Source: Glossina fuscipes (taxonomy: Eukaryota; Arthropoda; Insecta; Diptera; Glossinidae). From it: DNA of 64,000 bases. A program made the position numbers and the translations under genes. Below the pieces are notes generated by a model that worked only from the letters and a program-made list of their open reading frames with translations, ran no database searches and had not been told where the DNA came from. Of the stretch, positions 12,527-24,489 are shown in pieces. Numbering within the stretch: position 1 is the first letter of the stretch; each line of letters opens with the position of its first letter. The stretch is from NCBI RefSeq assembly GCF_014805625.2, contig NW_023998526.1:620467-684466 (forward strand), written 5' to 3'.

Positions 12527-14040
12527 TATTCGGAAAAAATCCGGTACTCATCGCAGGTGACTTTAATACATGGGCGGTTGATTGCGGTAGCAAATAGGGA
12601 AACTATAAAGACAAAGTTATTTTTGAATCCTTAGCCTTCCTTGATTTGAGAACCCTAAACGTAGGCTCCTAAAATACGTTTAATGGAGACGGCTTTCGTT
12701 CAGCGATCGACGTTGCCATGGCTAGCAGCGCGTTGGCCTAGCGGAGTATTATCAATGTCTATATCTGTTAAAATTAATATTGCGTAGACAATATTCGACA
12801 AAATTTATTCTATAACTGGAAAATTGAATATAAAATTTTCGCAAAAAAATATGTTAATATTCAACTACTTTGATAAAAATATGTAAGTTGCTTTAATTAG
12901 ATTTTTCAACAATATCCCTAGCGAACACTTAACAATTGCATGCAAACTACAGCAGAGCCAACGTGCGGAAAAATACGAGGCGTCCTGTTAGGGTCCCCAA
13001 ATGGAAGGTAGAATGGCTAGACAACGGGCTATTTGAGCACATGCTGGATGAAGCGGAACCCAGAAACCCGGAAAATGGCTTGGCAGCGGAAGTTATGAGA
13101 CGAATTATACTAGTTTTTGATGGATCAATAGCTAGACGCTCTTTCTATTAGCGGAAAAATCCAGTACACTGGCTTATCCGCGATATAGTCGGATTAGGAG
13201 CTGAATGCAAAAGAGGGAGAAGACTGTACCAAGAATCGCGGCGGACTAGTGCCTATCTCAGCTACCAAGCAGTTTACAAAGACAGAAAAGGACTATTAAA
13301 AAAATCGATTCCGGTCAGCAAGAAATATTTTTTCTAGAACTTGATTGAAAACCTAGAGGAAGATCCATGGGTCATGGCATACAAATTGGTAATGAACAAG
13401 TTAAGGCATTTAAGCTAACAAGTTTGTGGAGGAAATAGTCGGTATCTTGTTCACATCGAAACACAAGTTTGCATACGTACTATTGACAGACACAGCGGAA
13501 AATATTAGATTCACCTCAGCTAAAGAAACTGCGCTGTAAAGCAAGCCATTGTAACAAACTTGCGATGTTTGTGAATACAAGCGGAAGCAACGAACATGAT
13601 GGTTAAGGTGACAGCAGCAACTTTACTACCACACACAACCACATTTGACATGAGGGAGCCGCGGTGCCGTTGTATTGTAGAGGTATTAAAACAGCATATC
13701 GACTCTGTGCTTTAAGAGTTCGCGCCGCATACCACACAGTATCAGAAGAAACAGCGTTGGTCATCGGTTGTGTGATTCCAGTCGACCTGCGAGCTGAGGA
13801 AGAAGTCTGCAAAGCCGAAATGCAGAGCAAGCGTAGTGACGAAGTTAAAAGGTAATCAAGATTCAGCTTGATAAAAGAATAGCAGAATCAGTAGAGTAGG
13901 GCGAAAAAAAGCAGATAGACACATCGACCTACAGCGCACCTGCAAGCTTGGTTTAGCAGACGGCAGGTTGACGTGTATTTCTACATAATCGAGTCGCTAA
14001 GCCGCCATGGGTGTTTCCGAGCGTAGTTGTGCAGATATAA
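12527..14040 (+). mobile_element. R1-clade LINE ORF2 relic lacking the RT core
   Basis: The left part reads as the end of an R1-type endonuclease: a VLIAGDFNTWAV motif (GDFN at about 12555-12566), then an F.S.IDV-type motif near 12700. The frame at 12936-13151 and its continuation to about 13400 match the region between endonuclease and RT in R1-type ORF2. A lysine-rich stretch (KKSIPVSKKYFF) is followed by EEDPWVMAYKLVM. The next recognisable part (13650-13855) is the ORF2 C-terminal region (RAAYHTVSEETALVIGCVIP). The RT motifs expected between them are absent, so a deletion of roughly 1-1.5 kb is inferred near 13540-13600. A histidine/glycine motif near 14000 resembles the end of the ORF. 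Stops and frameshifts interrupt everything. Confidence 0.75.
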
Positions 14041-14539
14041 ATCTAAACAGGGTCCATTTGGTAGTTTTCTAATAGCATTGAGGACACTAACATGTCTTAT
14101 TTGTTTGTTCACAATAGAACAACGAGCGAGGAGAGTTTCCTCCCTCTGACAATATCGTCATAATAATGCTGCTCAACCAGGATGATGGGGAAGTGGAAAG
14201 AGTATTTGCCGCTAATATACCGAGGAAACAAAAAAACGAAGAGCGTCAACGTAGGTTCATAGATTGTGCCTAAAGGGGAACATAGGGTAGGGAGAGGAGT
14301 ATAGATGGGGTCATGCACATCAAGAATATGTACATTTTATAGGGTCTATAAAGTTTCGATTTCAGTGATAGGTATAAATTAGAGGTTATCTTTTTTTGTT
14401 AGAGGAAAGCAGATTGCAGGGGTTTGAGGACTCGATTTCAGCGTCTCCCATATAGAATCGTTGGCCCATGGAGACCATACGTAGGGCGAGATATAGAGTA
14501 ACCCTGTGCATGAGACCAGTCCATCCGGTAAGTGTTGGC
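14041..14539. other. Unassigned sequence between two elements
   Basis: This could be the R1-like 3' UTR running into unrelated DNA. It is moderately GC-rich. No reading frame has family motifs. Confidence 0.35.
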
Positions 14540-15075
14540 CGTCCGTAACCGTCTGTGAACTGCCTGGGGATTAAAAATTTGCAACACTCTATTACTTGCG
14601 AAATAACTATCTTATCAATGGCACTTTTTTAACGTATATAATATAGGAGACAAAAGGTACAATCTCACGTTTTAGACATTTATTTGTGACAGCTTTTTAA
14701 TAACTTCAAGAAAGTGAAATTTCGATAAATTATCAAGAACTATAATAATACCAACATGAAATTAAATTATTCGAGATAAGGCCCTCATAAGTCGATATAT
14801 AATCTTTAGAAAGGTCGAAAAGCTACAGTTGGTTGATCCATAGGCAGTCTTAAAATTTGATTCCATGCTTTCGTTTGCTTATGAACACCACATGTAGGTA
14901 TGCACTCTAAAACCTTTTAACCATTTTCTGGCCAATGAGAAAACTTATTTAGACGATTGATTGTTTTGGCTAATCTTTCATGGGCGCTCAGTGAACGTTT
15001 ATGAGTCCGTCTAATTAAATAATTTGTAAGATCAGGTAAAATGTACAATTTTCAAAACTTTTGCTCTTGAACCGC
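14540..15075 (-). pseudogene. Ty3/gypsy integrase relic
   Basis: On the minus strand the text near 15040-14880 reads like the integrase zinc-binding domain, with a HERLAKTINRLNKFSHWPE stretch followed by a CIPTCGVHK cysteine pair. Near 14790 a catalytic-core start is readable (YIDLWGPYL). Near 14715 follows ILIVLDNLSKFHFLE, which is the typical second strand of the core. Frameshifts and stops are frequent. It lies directly downstream of the pol RT/RNase H relic on the same strand, so it is part of the same element. The last catalytic residues were not identified. Confidence 0.65.
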
Positions 15076-16270
15076 TCTCTTCCGTAGTGTACTCGGGTCG
15101 CTTGTAAATACAACCGTCCTAAGTCTCTATAGCAGATAAATGGTTTAATTTTGCCTCTCTTAAACAATCTTGTTGCGGAGATTGGAAAGTGCCGGAAGTC
15201 AAATCAATTTCGATGGAGTTCGCCAGTTCTTCTAAAAACAAATTGTTCAAGCGTAAAGTGCCTTCTAAATCTTTAGAATGAACGCGTGACATCAAATCAG
15301 GCATAACGTACCGAATACCTTTTTGATGTTTAAGCAAGAAATTGAAACCTTGTAACTTTAGTGCTGATCTAGCCAACCGGTCTTTTGGGACCTTACCCGT
15401 TTACGAAAAACGTGGTTTGTAATAATCTCAAACTGATAACCTAGCATGTAGACGCAGCCTTTTTTAATTAACAAAATATTGTTAAACATTCTTGCTCAGA
15501 GACAGAATAATTCCTTTGAACGCTATTAAGTTTATGATACATCAAGCAATTGGAGCCTCTTTTCCGTTTTCGTTTCTTTAACAACACAGCACCGGCTCCA
15601 AATTGACTCTCATTAGTGGGTGCAACATTAACAGTTAAGTTAGGTTTCCGCATATATGAAGCAATTTCAGGCAATGCTCAGATATGCGCATCAAAGGTCT
15701 CAGAAATACTTAGCAAATCATCAAAGTAAACAAAAACTCCATTACGTAGATGAGGTTGAATCACTTTATTAATTTATCGGCACATGATTTGTGGTGCGTT
15801 GCATTACCCAATCGGCATTGGTACACATTGATATAATGAGTCATTAAGCACTGTAAGGGCTGTCATCTCTTTTGAATTCTCGTCTGAATGTGCACAAAAG
15901 CCACTTTTTAGGTAAAGGCTTATGATACCTTCAGCCTTTGGTAATCTACTTAATACCCATCAATAACTGTATTCACTTTTCGGGCATTTAAATATGGTCA
16001 AATCTTTCCTGGCTTGATAACTAGAGTAACAGGTGAAAACCAAAGACTTTGGGATTCCTCTATAACCTCCGAGCGAGCATTCTATCAATTTCTGTAAGCA
16101 GAAGTTGTTCTACCGCCGATGACAAGACGAAATGCCTGAACTTAATAGGTTCACTGTCACCATCGATGGTATAAGATTTTGGGGAAAGCCTACCCAATCC
16201 TTCTAATTGGTAGGACTCCTCTCAGTCTTTTAGTTTATATTTAATTAAAGTTATGGGCGGTGTTAAGTTC
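15076..16270 (-). pseudogene. Ty3/gypsy RT and RNase H relic
   Basis: From right to left on minus: a pre-RT segment GDSEPIKFRHFVLSS near 16150; a palm region with LPKAEGIISLYLKSGF near 15920; and the catalytic box VYFDDLLSIS, with YFDD at about 15717-15728. The typical element has YLDD or YVDD there. RNase H follows at 15674-15468 (ESQFGAGAVL, then LNSVQRNYSVSEQECL). Its end is at 15376-15119 (LQGFNFLLKHQKGIRYVMPDL). The RT thumb is missing: the text jumps from the region after YFDD (NLTVNVAPT) into RNase H, indicating a deletion of a few hundred bases. Frames are interrupted. Gypsy-type assignment is firm; lineage is not. Confidence 0.85.
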
Positions 16271-16690
16271 TATTGCTCCATTCTGAATGCTGGGAGAAAG
16301 AGTATGCATGCTTTCACAAACCAAATCTGTGGCGAAACCAAAGGCTCAAGCCAAATCAATTGCCAGTCCAAAATTGCAAGGATCGAATTATCAAAAACGT
16401 AATAGAGTTAATTTTACACCTGAAAGTAACATCAGTGGTTGTGCAGCCTGTTGCAGCATGTTTACTGCTGTCAGATATTTTCAAGGACACATTAAACTTT
16501 CTTTAAAGATATTTGTTTCCTTGGATAATTGGAGGCAAAACACGATGGAGTATCCGGTATCTATCCCTACCACATCTCGACAAAACAGCTTGAGGAAAAC
16601 AAATGGTCGTACGTCATTTTGATAAACAGCAGAAAGAACGGCGAATCGATATTGCCTTTTATTTGTTTAAGATAATTTTGCAGAATCGGC
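16271..16690 (-). pseudogene. Probable gypsy protease/linker region (very decayed)
   Basis: This stretch lies between the gag zinc-knuckle and the RT of the same minus-strand element, where the protease should be. Scattered minus-strand similarity to the pre-RT linker is visible (NGAIELN near 16275). No D-[ST]-G protease box could be read. On plus, an open frame (16287-16622) includes a CAAC group, but continuity of the flanks favours the minus-strand reading. Confidence 0.4.
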
Positions 16691-17260
16691 ACAAACGACT
16701 ATTTAGACCGTCTGTAAAATGACAAGCAAACAGTAGGCACCTTACTATATTCGCTTAAACGAACGTGGTAAGGTTTAAATGTACTAATCAGATGATTGTC
16801 GAAGGAAATATTGCTGCATTTAAGACAATTTAGTAGAAAACATTTGTGGCTGTACATATAAGCCTATCAGCTAGGCGATCGTCGAAACGATGAGCATTCT
16901 TCGAACATTTCCAACATGCCAATGTCCTAATTTCCTCGACTATACCATCATCTATTTCATTGTATTCAATTTCGGAAGCATCGCGAAATTTGTCAACTTA
17001 GATTTATTCAGTTCTTTATCCAGTAACTCGAGTTTACCGAGCTGCACATGCAATTTCGAAACCCAAGAGGTCCTTATGAATTTCTGGGCCTAAATTCCTT
17101 TTCAAAATTTCTAAATTGAATTTGTAGGTCGCGGTTATTGACCGACAAAACTTCATTTTCTTCTCCACTAAACTTGAAATCCGTGGGAAACCAAAAGTGT
17201 CCACTGTTTTTTTTACATAGATAATACATAATACATAAACATAATATCTGCATAATCAAA
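16691..17260 (-). pseudogene. Ty3/gypsy gag C-terminal relic with zinc knuckle
   Basis: On minus, 17259-17074 reads as a charged gag-like segment (RDLQIQFRNFEKEF). Further on, near 16900, is a nucleocapsid knuckle CWKCSKNAHRFDD, followed by ADRLI. The usual second cysteine-rich part is garbled by frameshifts. Position upstream of the RT on the same strand supports a gag. The N-terminal gag and any 5' LTR are not seen; the region right of 17260 is occupied by other sequence. Confidence 0.6.
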
Positions 17261-17452
17261 TGTTTAACGGTATCAGATGAAATGCTTGAAAAAAACAGTG
17301 TAATTCCAATGAGTAGTGCCGCATGTTGGGCGCCACTTTGCGTCGCTTTGCGTTTTGTTCTCTGTTGTGCAAGAAAACCTTATTTATATATATTAGAAAG
17401 GTCAGAGACTATAAATGAATGGACAAACATGCCATTGACAATCTTTTTTCAT

Positions 17453-17968
17453 ATGAAACTCAACTAAACAAATAACAGTCAAGTTCAATTGGCACTTAAA
17501 GCAAAACTTATATTAATTAATAATAAAATTTAGTATAAGTACAATAAAACAAATAAGAAGGAAAAAAAAGAAAAAGAAAAAAAAGCATGTACACAACCAG
17601 CGCAGAGCCACACTTACAACCGATACAGGACCAAATTGCAAATGAACCTCTAAGCCGTCGCAAACATGCATAAGCCTAGCAACCGATAATAGTTAACAAC
17701 AATTCATTTTCGAATTGTAACGACTTTTTAAGGTTAAGTACGACATAGGTGAATCGCGGGTATTAAGCAACGTTGTTTTAAAGGACTTTAAAGAGTCCGA
17801 TAATGAGAATAAGTGATAGACGTTATTTAGGTTCTTGCAGACAATTCTGAGCGGGTTAAACAGCTCATAATTGTAGTTACATTGACTAAGCTTAACCAAG
17901 ATGAAGTGCCTAGAGAACTGGTTAGGGACATTAAAGCTTTACTCACCAAGTAAAGCGGGCAAGTCAAT
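17453..17968 (-). mobile_element. CR1-like LINE, 3' end portion of a rearranged copy
   Basis: On minus, this is the end of ORF2 plus the 3' UTR of the same family as the 45-49 kb element. The protein at 17899-17693 (ELFNPLRIVCKNLNNVYHLFS) differs from the 45 kb copy at only a few positions. Nucleotides down to about 17453 match the 3' UTR, including 'aactcaactaaacaaata'. Similarity stops at about 17968 within gggcaagtcaat. The missing upstream part of the element reappears in inverted orientation immediately to the right (18110-20546). Confidence 0.85.
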
Positions 17969-18109
17969 ATATATATTAATCTTTCATGTGAAAAATTCAT
18001 TTTGATCCTGTGCAATCAACAATTAGAGCTGTTGGTAAAAGTCTCCATTTTTTTCTGTCAATCTTTATTTACAATGCGAATGAAAGTGAGGAGTCTGCTT
18101 TAATTTACT

Positions 18110-20546
18110 GAAAATTTTCCGCCGTGGAATCTTTTAGTTTTTTGTTCTTTTTTTTTCATAAGCTCTCTTTGTTGTTTTCACTGAATGCGGATTGTTTATT
18201 CACACCACCTTGTGCGAAAACAGGTCCTGAATCTGAAGGATTCATCTCGTGTTAGCTGTGTGATCGTTTTTGCCATGCAAAGTGTGCTGGTATTATCGGC
18301 CATGCTACTGATGCAGTCCTTGATACCTCAAAAGGCTTATGACGGTCATGTCCTGACTGTAAAAAGCGGGACATAGATTTCTACAAACTCTTCACAGAGA
18401 CGAGAAATTGTTTCTCAGATTTGAGCAAAAGTCTCGACTCCTTGTGGGAGAAATCTGAAATAATTAAGACTAGGTTTGATGACTGTCGTTATATTGCGCA
18501 CTCATCGTCTTACCCTGCTAGCAAAGTTACAACTCGTAGCATAGCGTAGTCCTTTTAAGTCCGATTCATTGGTGCAAGTTAGCGATTTCTCAAAGTCTGT
18601 AAAGAACGTTAGCGTTTCTGCTAGTGTTGAGCCGGTTGGTAACAAAAAAGTTACAAATAAGCCGAGAAGTCCTTTTGATTTGAGGTGGCAAGAGTACCTC
18701 TCCTCCCATTGGCGTCACTCAATCTACTGAGGCGTCATTGCCTAAAGCTAAAAATGAGAATAGTAAATCGTACTGTCTCGTTTGAGTACGAACGCTTGTC
18801 GCCAAACTGGGCACGACGCCCAAGCTGCTCACGCCTTCTATATTCTCCCCAATTAAAAACTCCCCATCCGTGAACCCTGCTGCTTCGAGTACAGATGGCA
18901 TTTGTTTGAAGGCAGTTCCTCCCAGAAAGGCATTATTTGTGTCAATACTGAGACCTGACACATCTGTGGATAACATAAAAAGTGATCTGGCGGGGAAAGC
19001 CCCATCTGTCAATTTGAAGCGTATTAGCATTTTCAAATTGGCTCCTTCTCAACCTAGAGCAAACTCGTCTTTTAAAATTCTAGTTCCGACTGAAAACACG
19101 AATATGTTGTTAAACCATTTTGGCCGGTTGGATCCTTAATTAAGGAATTTATCCGTTGTGATTGACCCCGTAATACTAATGCAATAGCCCTTTCCCCTTC
19201 AAAAGACTAAATATTTCTTCAGGCTCATTATGTCTCATTCATTAAAATGTTAGGGGCCTAAATTCAAAATATCGTTCTACTTTCCTAAATTCAGTGAGCA
19301 CGGAGTTTTCCTGTTTGATTCGTCGGAACTTTTCCTTAATTCGTATCAGGTTTCCAGATATGATCGACGGTACCACAATCGTGGTGGTGTTTTAATTGTT
19401 ATATCTGCGGTAGTCCCTTCTTATTGAATTTCCCACTACTCCCGACGTTGAATTTATCGCCATTCGAGCGAAATTTCCTAATAAACACTTATATGTGACC
19501 TGCTCCTATATTCCCCCAAATTCGGGTGTCTCTACATATAAGAAACAGGCCGCCCTTATTTGCGAAGTAGCCAAGCAATCTAAACCTACCGATATAGTAA
19601 TTGGGTTGGGTGACTTCAATTTGTCTGAAGTCACTTGGTGTTACAGTCATACTGTTGATTCCTACATCACCTGCTGTTTGATTCCTACTTCAACATCTGA
19701 TAGAACTGTTGCGTTCTTTAATGAATTTTTCGATCATAATTTAGTTCAATGCAACGGTACTCCTAATTGCAATGGTAGACTTTGCTTCACCAATTTTCCT
19801 GAGATTTGTGTTAATCGTTGTCTTCCTTTTAGTTTACCTCAGGATCCTTACCATCCAGCATTGGATATTTCCTTTCATTACAAGCATGGTGGTTCGTTGA
19901 ATTTCTGTAACGTTTCTAATTAAACTTTTTCAAATAAATATTATGATTTCCATAAAATCAATGTTTCAATGGTAAATCAAATATTTCACATATTACGCTT
20001 CATTTCTCAGTTGAAAGTATTGATAGCTTACTGTCGTCGTTCTACAATATATTAGATCATGTTATTTCTGCATCCGTTCCAATCAAGCAGTTGCTCAAAG
20101 CAGGTGTCCCCCGTGGTTTAATAAAACTATTAAACATTACAAGTATAGGAAAAACAGCTTTTCCAAAAATTTTCGAATTGTGTTTCTTTTTCGACTATAT
20201 CACTTCCTCAGTGGCAAGGCATAGATTTAATTCCCTCAACCACCAATATTATTGCAGATACCTTCAGATTGTTAAATCCTCTCTTTTTGCTAATCCTAAA
20301 TACTTTCCTAAGTTCCCCCCTAAATCCCCGCAAATTTCTTTCAATGGCTCTGAGTCCTCAGATGATGTTGAAACATTAAATCCCTTTGCGAAATACATCC
20401 GGCGAAACTTTTCGTCTGCTAATTTCGTTTTATCAGCAAACTATACAGATCCGATTACTAATTTGGTTTCAATTCTTTATTTGGTTATCTGTGAAAATAA
20501 CGTTTTGGAAGGGTTGAGCTCTTCAAAATATAATTGTCCGCCTGGA
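18110..20546 (+). mobile_element. CR1-like LINE, 5' portion in inverted orientation
   Basis: On plus this is the 5' UTR end, ORF1 and endonuclease half of ORF2 of the 45-49 kb family. ORF1 starts at 18185 (MRIVYSHHLV, matching the start of the intact ORF1 with small indels). It continues through 18425 and the RRM-like part at 18870-19139 (PRKALFVSILRPDTSVDNI). ORF2 endonuclease follows: IAIRAKFPNK near 19460, then 19495-19923 with IPPNSGVSTYKK and GLGDFNLSEVTW. The linker is at 20091-20546. It ends abruptly at GLSSSKYNCPPG, exactly where the RT domain begins. There are many frameshifts. Family and strand are clear. Confidence 0.85.
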
Positions 20547-21837
20547 CATAAGTGTATATAATTTGGATTATAGTTTCCGACAACAGCATATATAATCTGG
20601 TAAAAGAATTGTCATTACTTTTATCTCATTTTGTTTTTATTTCTGTTGAAGTCTTGCTGCAGCTTACATGTTATTGAATTCTTCATCTTAAATTAAGCAT
20701 GATTGACTATACCATTTTTATGAAAATTGCAATGTAACCATATGAACGCACAACAATAAAAATCGACCAAATCATATATATCCAAAGGCATTATTGCGGT
20801 ACATATATGTGTATGGATGTGTGTATGTGCATGCCTAAGTGTGTGTGCAGCCAAAGTTTTGATAAAAATTTTTACGACAATGAAAAAGTAAATAGGTTTA
20901 ATATTTCTTTCAGGAAACGAACTCATTTGCGATTCATTTGTACACATTGTAAGTAAGCGTAGCGATTTGTACACTTTTATGCTTAAAACTTTTATATTCG
21001 CAGATGTTAGAATATTTCATTTAGTTGCTTTTAGGTTACATACTTATAATGCATCTCTCATAGTACCTGCAAATAAATTAAATAGAAGAAATGATGACTA
21101 GTCATGAAACGCGCTTATCAAAATGAGTTTAACAATATTTGAGTTAAAAGTACATTGCGGGTTAAGAATTTTTATGATGTGTTTTTGAAAGTATTCTTTT
21201 TTTTTAAATTTTGTTAAGGATATACAAAGTTCATTTTATAACAAAAAAAATTTTTTTTCGTGTCTATTTTGTATTCTATTACACGAAACGTTGGAATTGC
21301 GCAGATCCAATTCCATTGCTATAAAATAAACTCATTAGTTTATATTCAAATAAATTTCATTATTATTTTTTGTAGAAAGAAAATATTGTTGCGTAACAGC
21401 AGGGTAAACTTTCTATTACAAATCTTTCCGACGGTAGAAAGAGCTTTAATTTTTACTCAGACAACAATTAATTGTAAATCAGCATATTTTCTTCCTAACA
21501 GCTATGAAGTCTTGATTGTACGACAAAAGAAAAATGTAAAATAAAGTCATTACAAATTGTGAGGGGATTTAAAATAACGAAAATAATGAGGCAGAAGAAA
21601 AACGTCCACTGTATATACAGGCAAAAGTTGGTAATCACCTGTCGCTGTCGGCGAACGGCAGATGTCTAAATACAAACATGAAAACCAACAGAATACGTTA
21701 ATATTTGACAGTTCAATATATCGTTTGTACGGGGAGGTAATCAGGTACGGAATAGAACTCCTCATTGTTTGATGACTTTCGTTTTCTTTGCGTCACAAAC
21801 GCAGGATAACTGTTAATAGGCGAAAGCGAAATGGCTG
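20547..21837. other. Unassigned AT-rich sequence
   Basis: No element recognised. A GT-rich simple stretch (tatatgtgtatggatgtgtgtatgtgc and following) lies at about 20803-20851. Open frames at 21260-21544 (plus) and 20693-20974 (minus) look like AT-rich noise. Confidence 0.45.
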
Positions 21838-22101
21838 TCGTCCCACGTCACTATTGGTTGGCCTGGATCGCAAATATAAAAATTCCCCAATCACCAAGCA
21901 TGGACCTCATCAATAATATGTGGAATGAACTAGACCGGCGTGTGTGAAACCACCCAACCCCCTCCTTCCAAGATCTGAAAAATAGACCACGTGAAGAAAC
22001 GAGTAAGATCCCTAATTCCAACACAAAAAAAATTATTCAAAATATGTTAAGACGTGTAAACAACATTATTAAGCAAAAAGGTTACCCCAACGAATATTAA
22101 T
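21838..22101 (+). pseudogene. Tc1-like transposase C-terminal relic
   Basis: With several frameshifts the plus strand reads as the end of a Tc1-family DDE transposase. A GWPG-type segment (usual form DWP) is followed by a motif like NNMWNELDRRV, which carries the third acidic residue of the catalytic triad (E in WNEL). A FQDLKN helix and the closing pattern NMLRRVNNIIKQKGYPNEY then a stop follow at about 22044-22101. The N-terminal DNA-binding part and the first two catalytic aspartates were not found upstream, nor were terminal inverted repeats. Clearly non-functional. Confidence 0.75.
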
Positions 22102-23280
22102 TTTTAATAGTATGCTGTTTTTTATGTACGCATTCGTCCTTCTATGAGAAAAAACCTAATATGCCAGCATCGCAAAGCTTAAATAGAATTGTGGAAAATT
22201 AATCTTTATATTCGTGTATGTTCTTATAAATGATAGTTTCGATTTTACATGTCCATAATTGAGCCACGCGTCGCATGTGTGGAGGCACTCCAATAAAAAG
22301 GTCTACTTCCAAAACCATTGAGATGGCGATCAGAGCAATTCTTGGCGCTTTAGTAAGCAGTGAAGTAAGTAAAGCAATACGTATTTTTATTTTTTACATA
22401 AATAGATTTTTTTTGTGTGCTAAAATTAAAAAGAAAGAAAGGCAAAGATTTGTCGGAGGTGGAGAAACCAAAGTTTTGTATGAATAATTACTGGAAGAAA
22501 TTGTTTGGACAAATCCATGAAAAGAACTTAATTGGAAATTGGAAAAAAAGAACAAGAAAAGGTAAAACCTCGCTTCGTGAGAAAGAAAAACTGGGGGCAT
22601 TATAAAGTATACGAAAGAAAGAAAATTGAAAACGATTTAGCTAAAGTTTCGCAAAAATATGGAGAAAAAATCGTTTATTGAAATATTTTTTGTTTTGTAT
22701 TAAGTCCAGTTACAAATGTTTCCAAAAGATCAATAGTTTGAACAAAGGAAAACATAGCAATATGGAGAAAGAGGCTAGTACGGTTAACTTGTGATTACAA
22801 AAGCAGAAAAAACAAAAGAAAGGTAGTCATGCTTATATATGCATAGACGTACTTGTGCACATGGCTTAACGTAAAAAGCAAGAAAGAAAAAGTATTTAAT
22901 TGCACATTTAAAATATGCTTGAAAGTTGCAGAGCTCGGCCGTCGTTGCCACCATTATTTGACAATTTTTGCACAAGCTTATTTTTATTGGCGTTAACGCT
23001 GCGATTTATTTGTTCTGAAGAAGTACTTTGCTGTGTAAGGTATTTCCTTAATGCTAATGAATCAAATAGACTAAGCAGGATGTTGAGTCAATTACCATTT
23101 TTTAGTCAATAAATTCTTATTTAGCGTAATACGAAACTTGTTTTTTTTTTATGTCAGAGGAATAAGCCTCTATTTTTATTGTCTCTTTCACATATAATTT
23201 TATTTTATATATATAATAAAGCCTTATATGAACTTCAATAATTCGAAATTGTATAAAAATATTTCACTAACATAATATAG
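22102..23280. other. Unassigned sequence
   Basis: No element recognised. A purine-rich segment at about 22430-22650 gives lysine-rich open frames (22417-22605 plus) that are probably compositional. Nothing else is supported. Confidence 0.45.
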
Positions 23281-23640
23281 TGATTTTTATTTATTTATTT
23301 GGTTATCTAAACTTGAAAAAATTAAATAACAATAATCAAATAAATAATAAAAAAAATGATGAAGCGTAATTAAGTAATTTAAATCATGGGGGGAAGGGGG
23401 GGGCTGTTAGGAGGCTTCAGATCCGACTTCGTAGTCCTCTACAAATCTTTTTATAGGCCGAAGCAGGCCAATAGGCAGGATGGGCAAAGAATGTCCTAGG
23501 AGTTTTCGTGAGCAAGATATAGAGCTCCTCCCACATCGCATGAACTAGCTAGATCAACTATCGCAAGTACGCTTAACTCATACGCCGTCATTCCTCTTCA
23601 AGCGGTACCGTCAAGTTGCCCTAAATCTTCTCTTTACACG
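23281..23640 (-). repeat. Possible LINE 3' end (tail plus UTR)
   Basis: On the minus strand the block ends in a tail of ataaataaataaa type (plus 23288-23301). It is preceded by AT-rich sequence, a C-run (plus 23390-23402 is a G-run) and then a GC-richer region up to about 23640. That order resembles the 3' UTR of an insect LINE. No coding frame is readable, so family is unknown. Confidence 0.25.
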
Positions 23641-24299
23641 TTAGATGACTGGAAACTTATTTGTTTTTGTTACACAATAATTGTGTTCTTTTAATGGCAG
23701 ATCCAAACAAAGGTATATTATTTTAGCTTCATGAAGACAACTTTTTAGGATATATGAGGTCGAGATCTTCATCGTTTTCGTCAATTGAAAACTTTGGACG
23801 AACTTTTTGATGATGATTGCGAATTTGACTGCTGAATTATACATTTGCTTGCAACTTTCTCGCTGATATCTTAACACGTAAAGGGTAAAATATATAAATC
23901 TGTTTTTGACGAATGTAGCAAAAGAGATAGGTTGTAGCATAAAATCGTCGAGGAAAAAGACGAAAAACAGTATTTAAACTTGGAAGGGCAGTTTTAGGGC
24001 TCTAAGATTACCGAATGCTGGAGAAAAGTGACAAAAAAGTTATAATAAAATCATATCTCATAAATTCACGCTATATTTCATTATTCTCATTCCAATTTTA
24101 CAATATCTTTAAAGCAACCTTCGGACACTGCGTACGATTGTTTTTTTTAGGTTGAAAATTGAACTCAAAAGTTCGCCAATCATAAAGAAATATATTGACG
24201 TATTTCTGTAGCAGTAGGCATGTAGACTAACAGCTACGTTATCAGGGTCTCCTGGGGGAACAGCCATAACTAAGCGAGTGTAGTATTTTAAACTATTAT
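23641..24299. other. Unassigned sequence left of the BEL element
   Basis: Nothing recognised. The left end of the BEL 3' LTR may extend into 24200-24300, but the border cannot be set without a second LTR. Confidence 0.35.
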
Positions 24300-24489
24300 A
24301 TTTTAACCAAAACCTTTCACATTAAAATGATAAAAAAAGCGGGAGCCCAAAAAAAGACTTCTTTACATGACACAGCAAAACAGTAGTAATAATATATTTT
24401 ATTGAAAAAGCATATGTGTAATAAAGCAAGAGGAGTAAACAAACAGGAACAACGAAAGTGGTATTGCCATTTACGATTTCGTCTGAACA
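24300..24489 (-). repeat. BEL/Pao 3' LTR, at least its beginning
   Basis: On minus, the last bases of the pol frame run into a polypurine tract aagggggccggga (plus about 24490-24503). It is followed directly by TGTTCAGACG at 24489 downward. A purine tract followed by TG is the standard start of a 3' LTR. An AATAAA signal is present on minus near 24397-24402. The far end and a matching 5' LTR were not found, so length and target-site duplication are unknown. Confidence 0.5.

Noticed and set aside
16287..16622. Plus-strand open frame with a CAAC group, reminiscent of a BEL gag knuckle
   Set aside because: Flanking minus-strand gag and pol pieces of a gypsy element are collinear across this stretch. 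The plus frame has no second knuckle half, so it is more likely a shadow.
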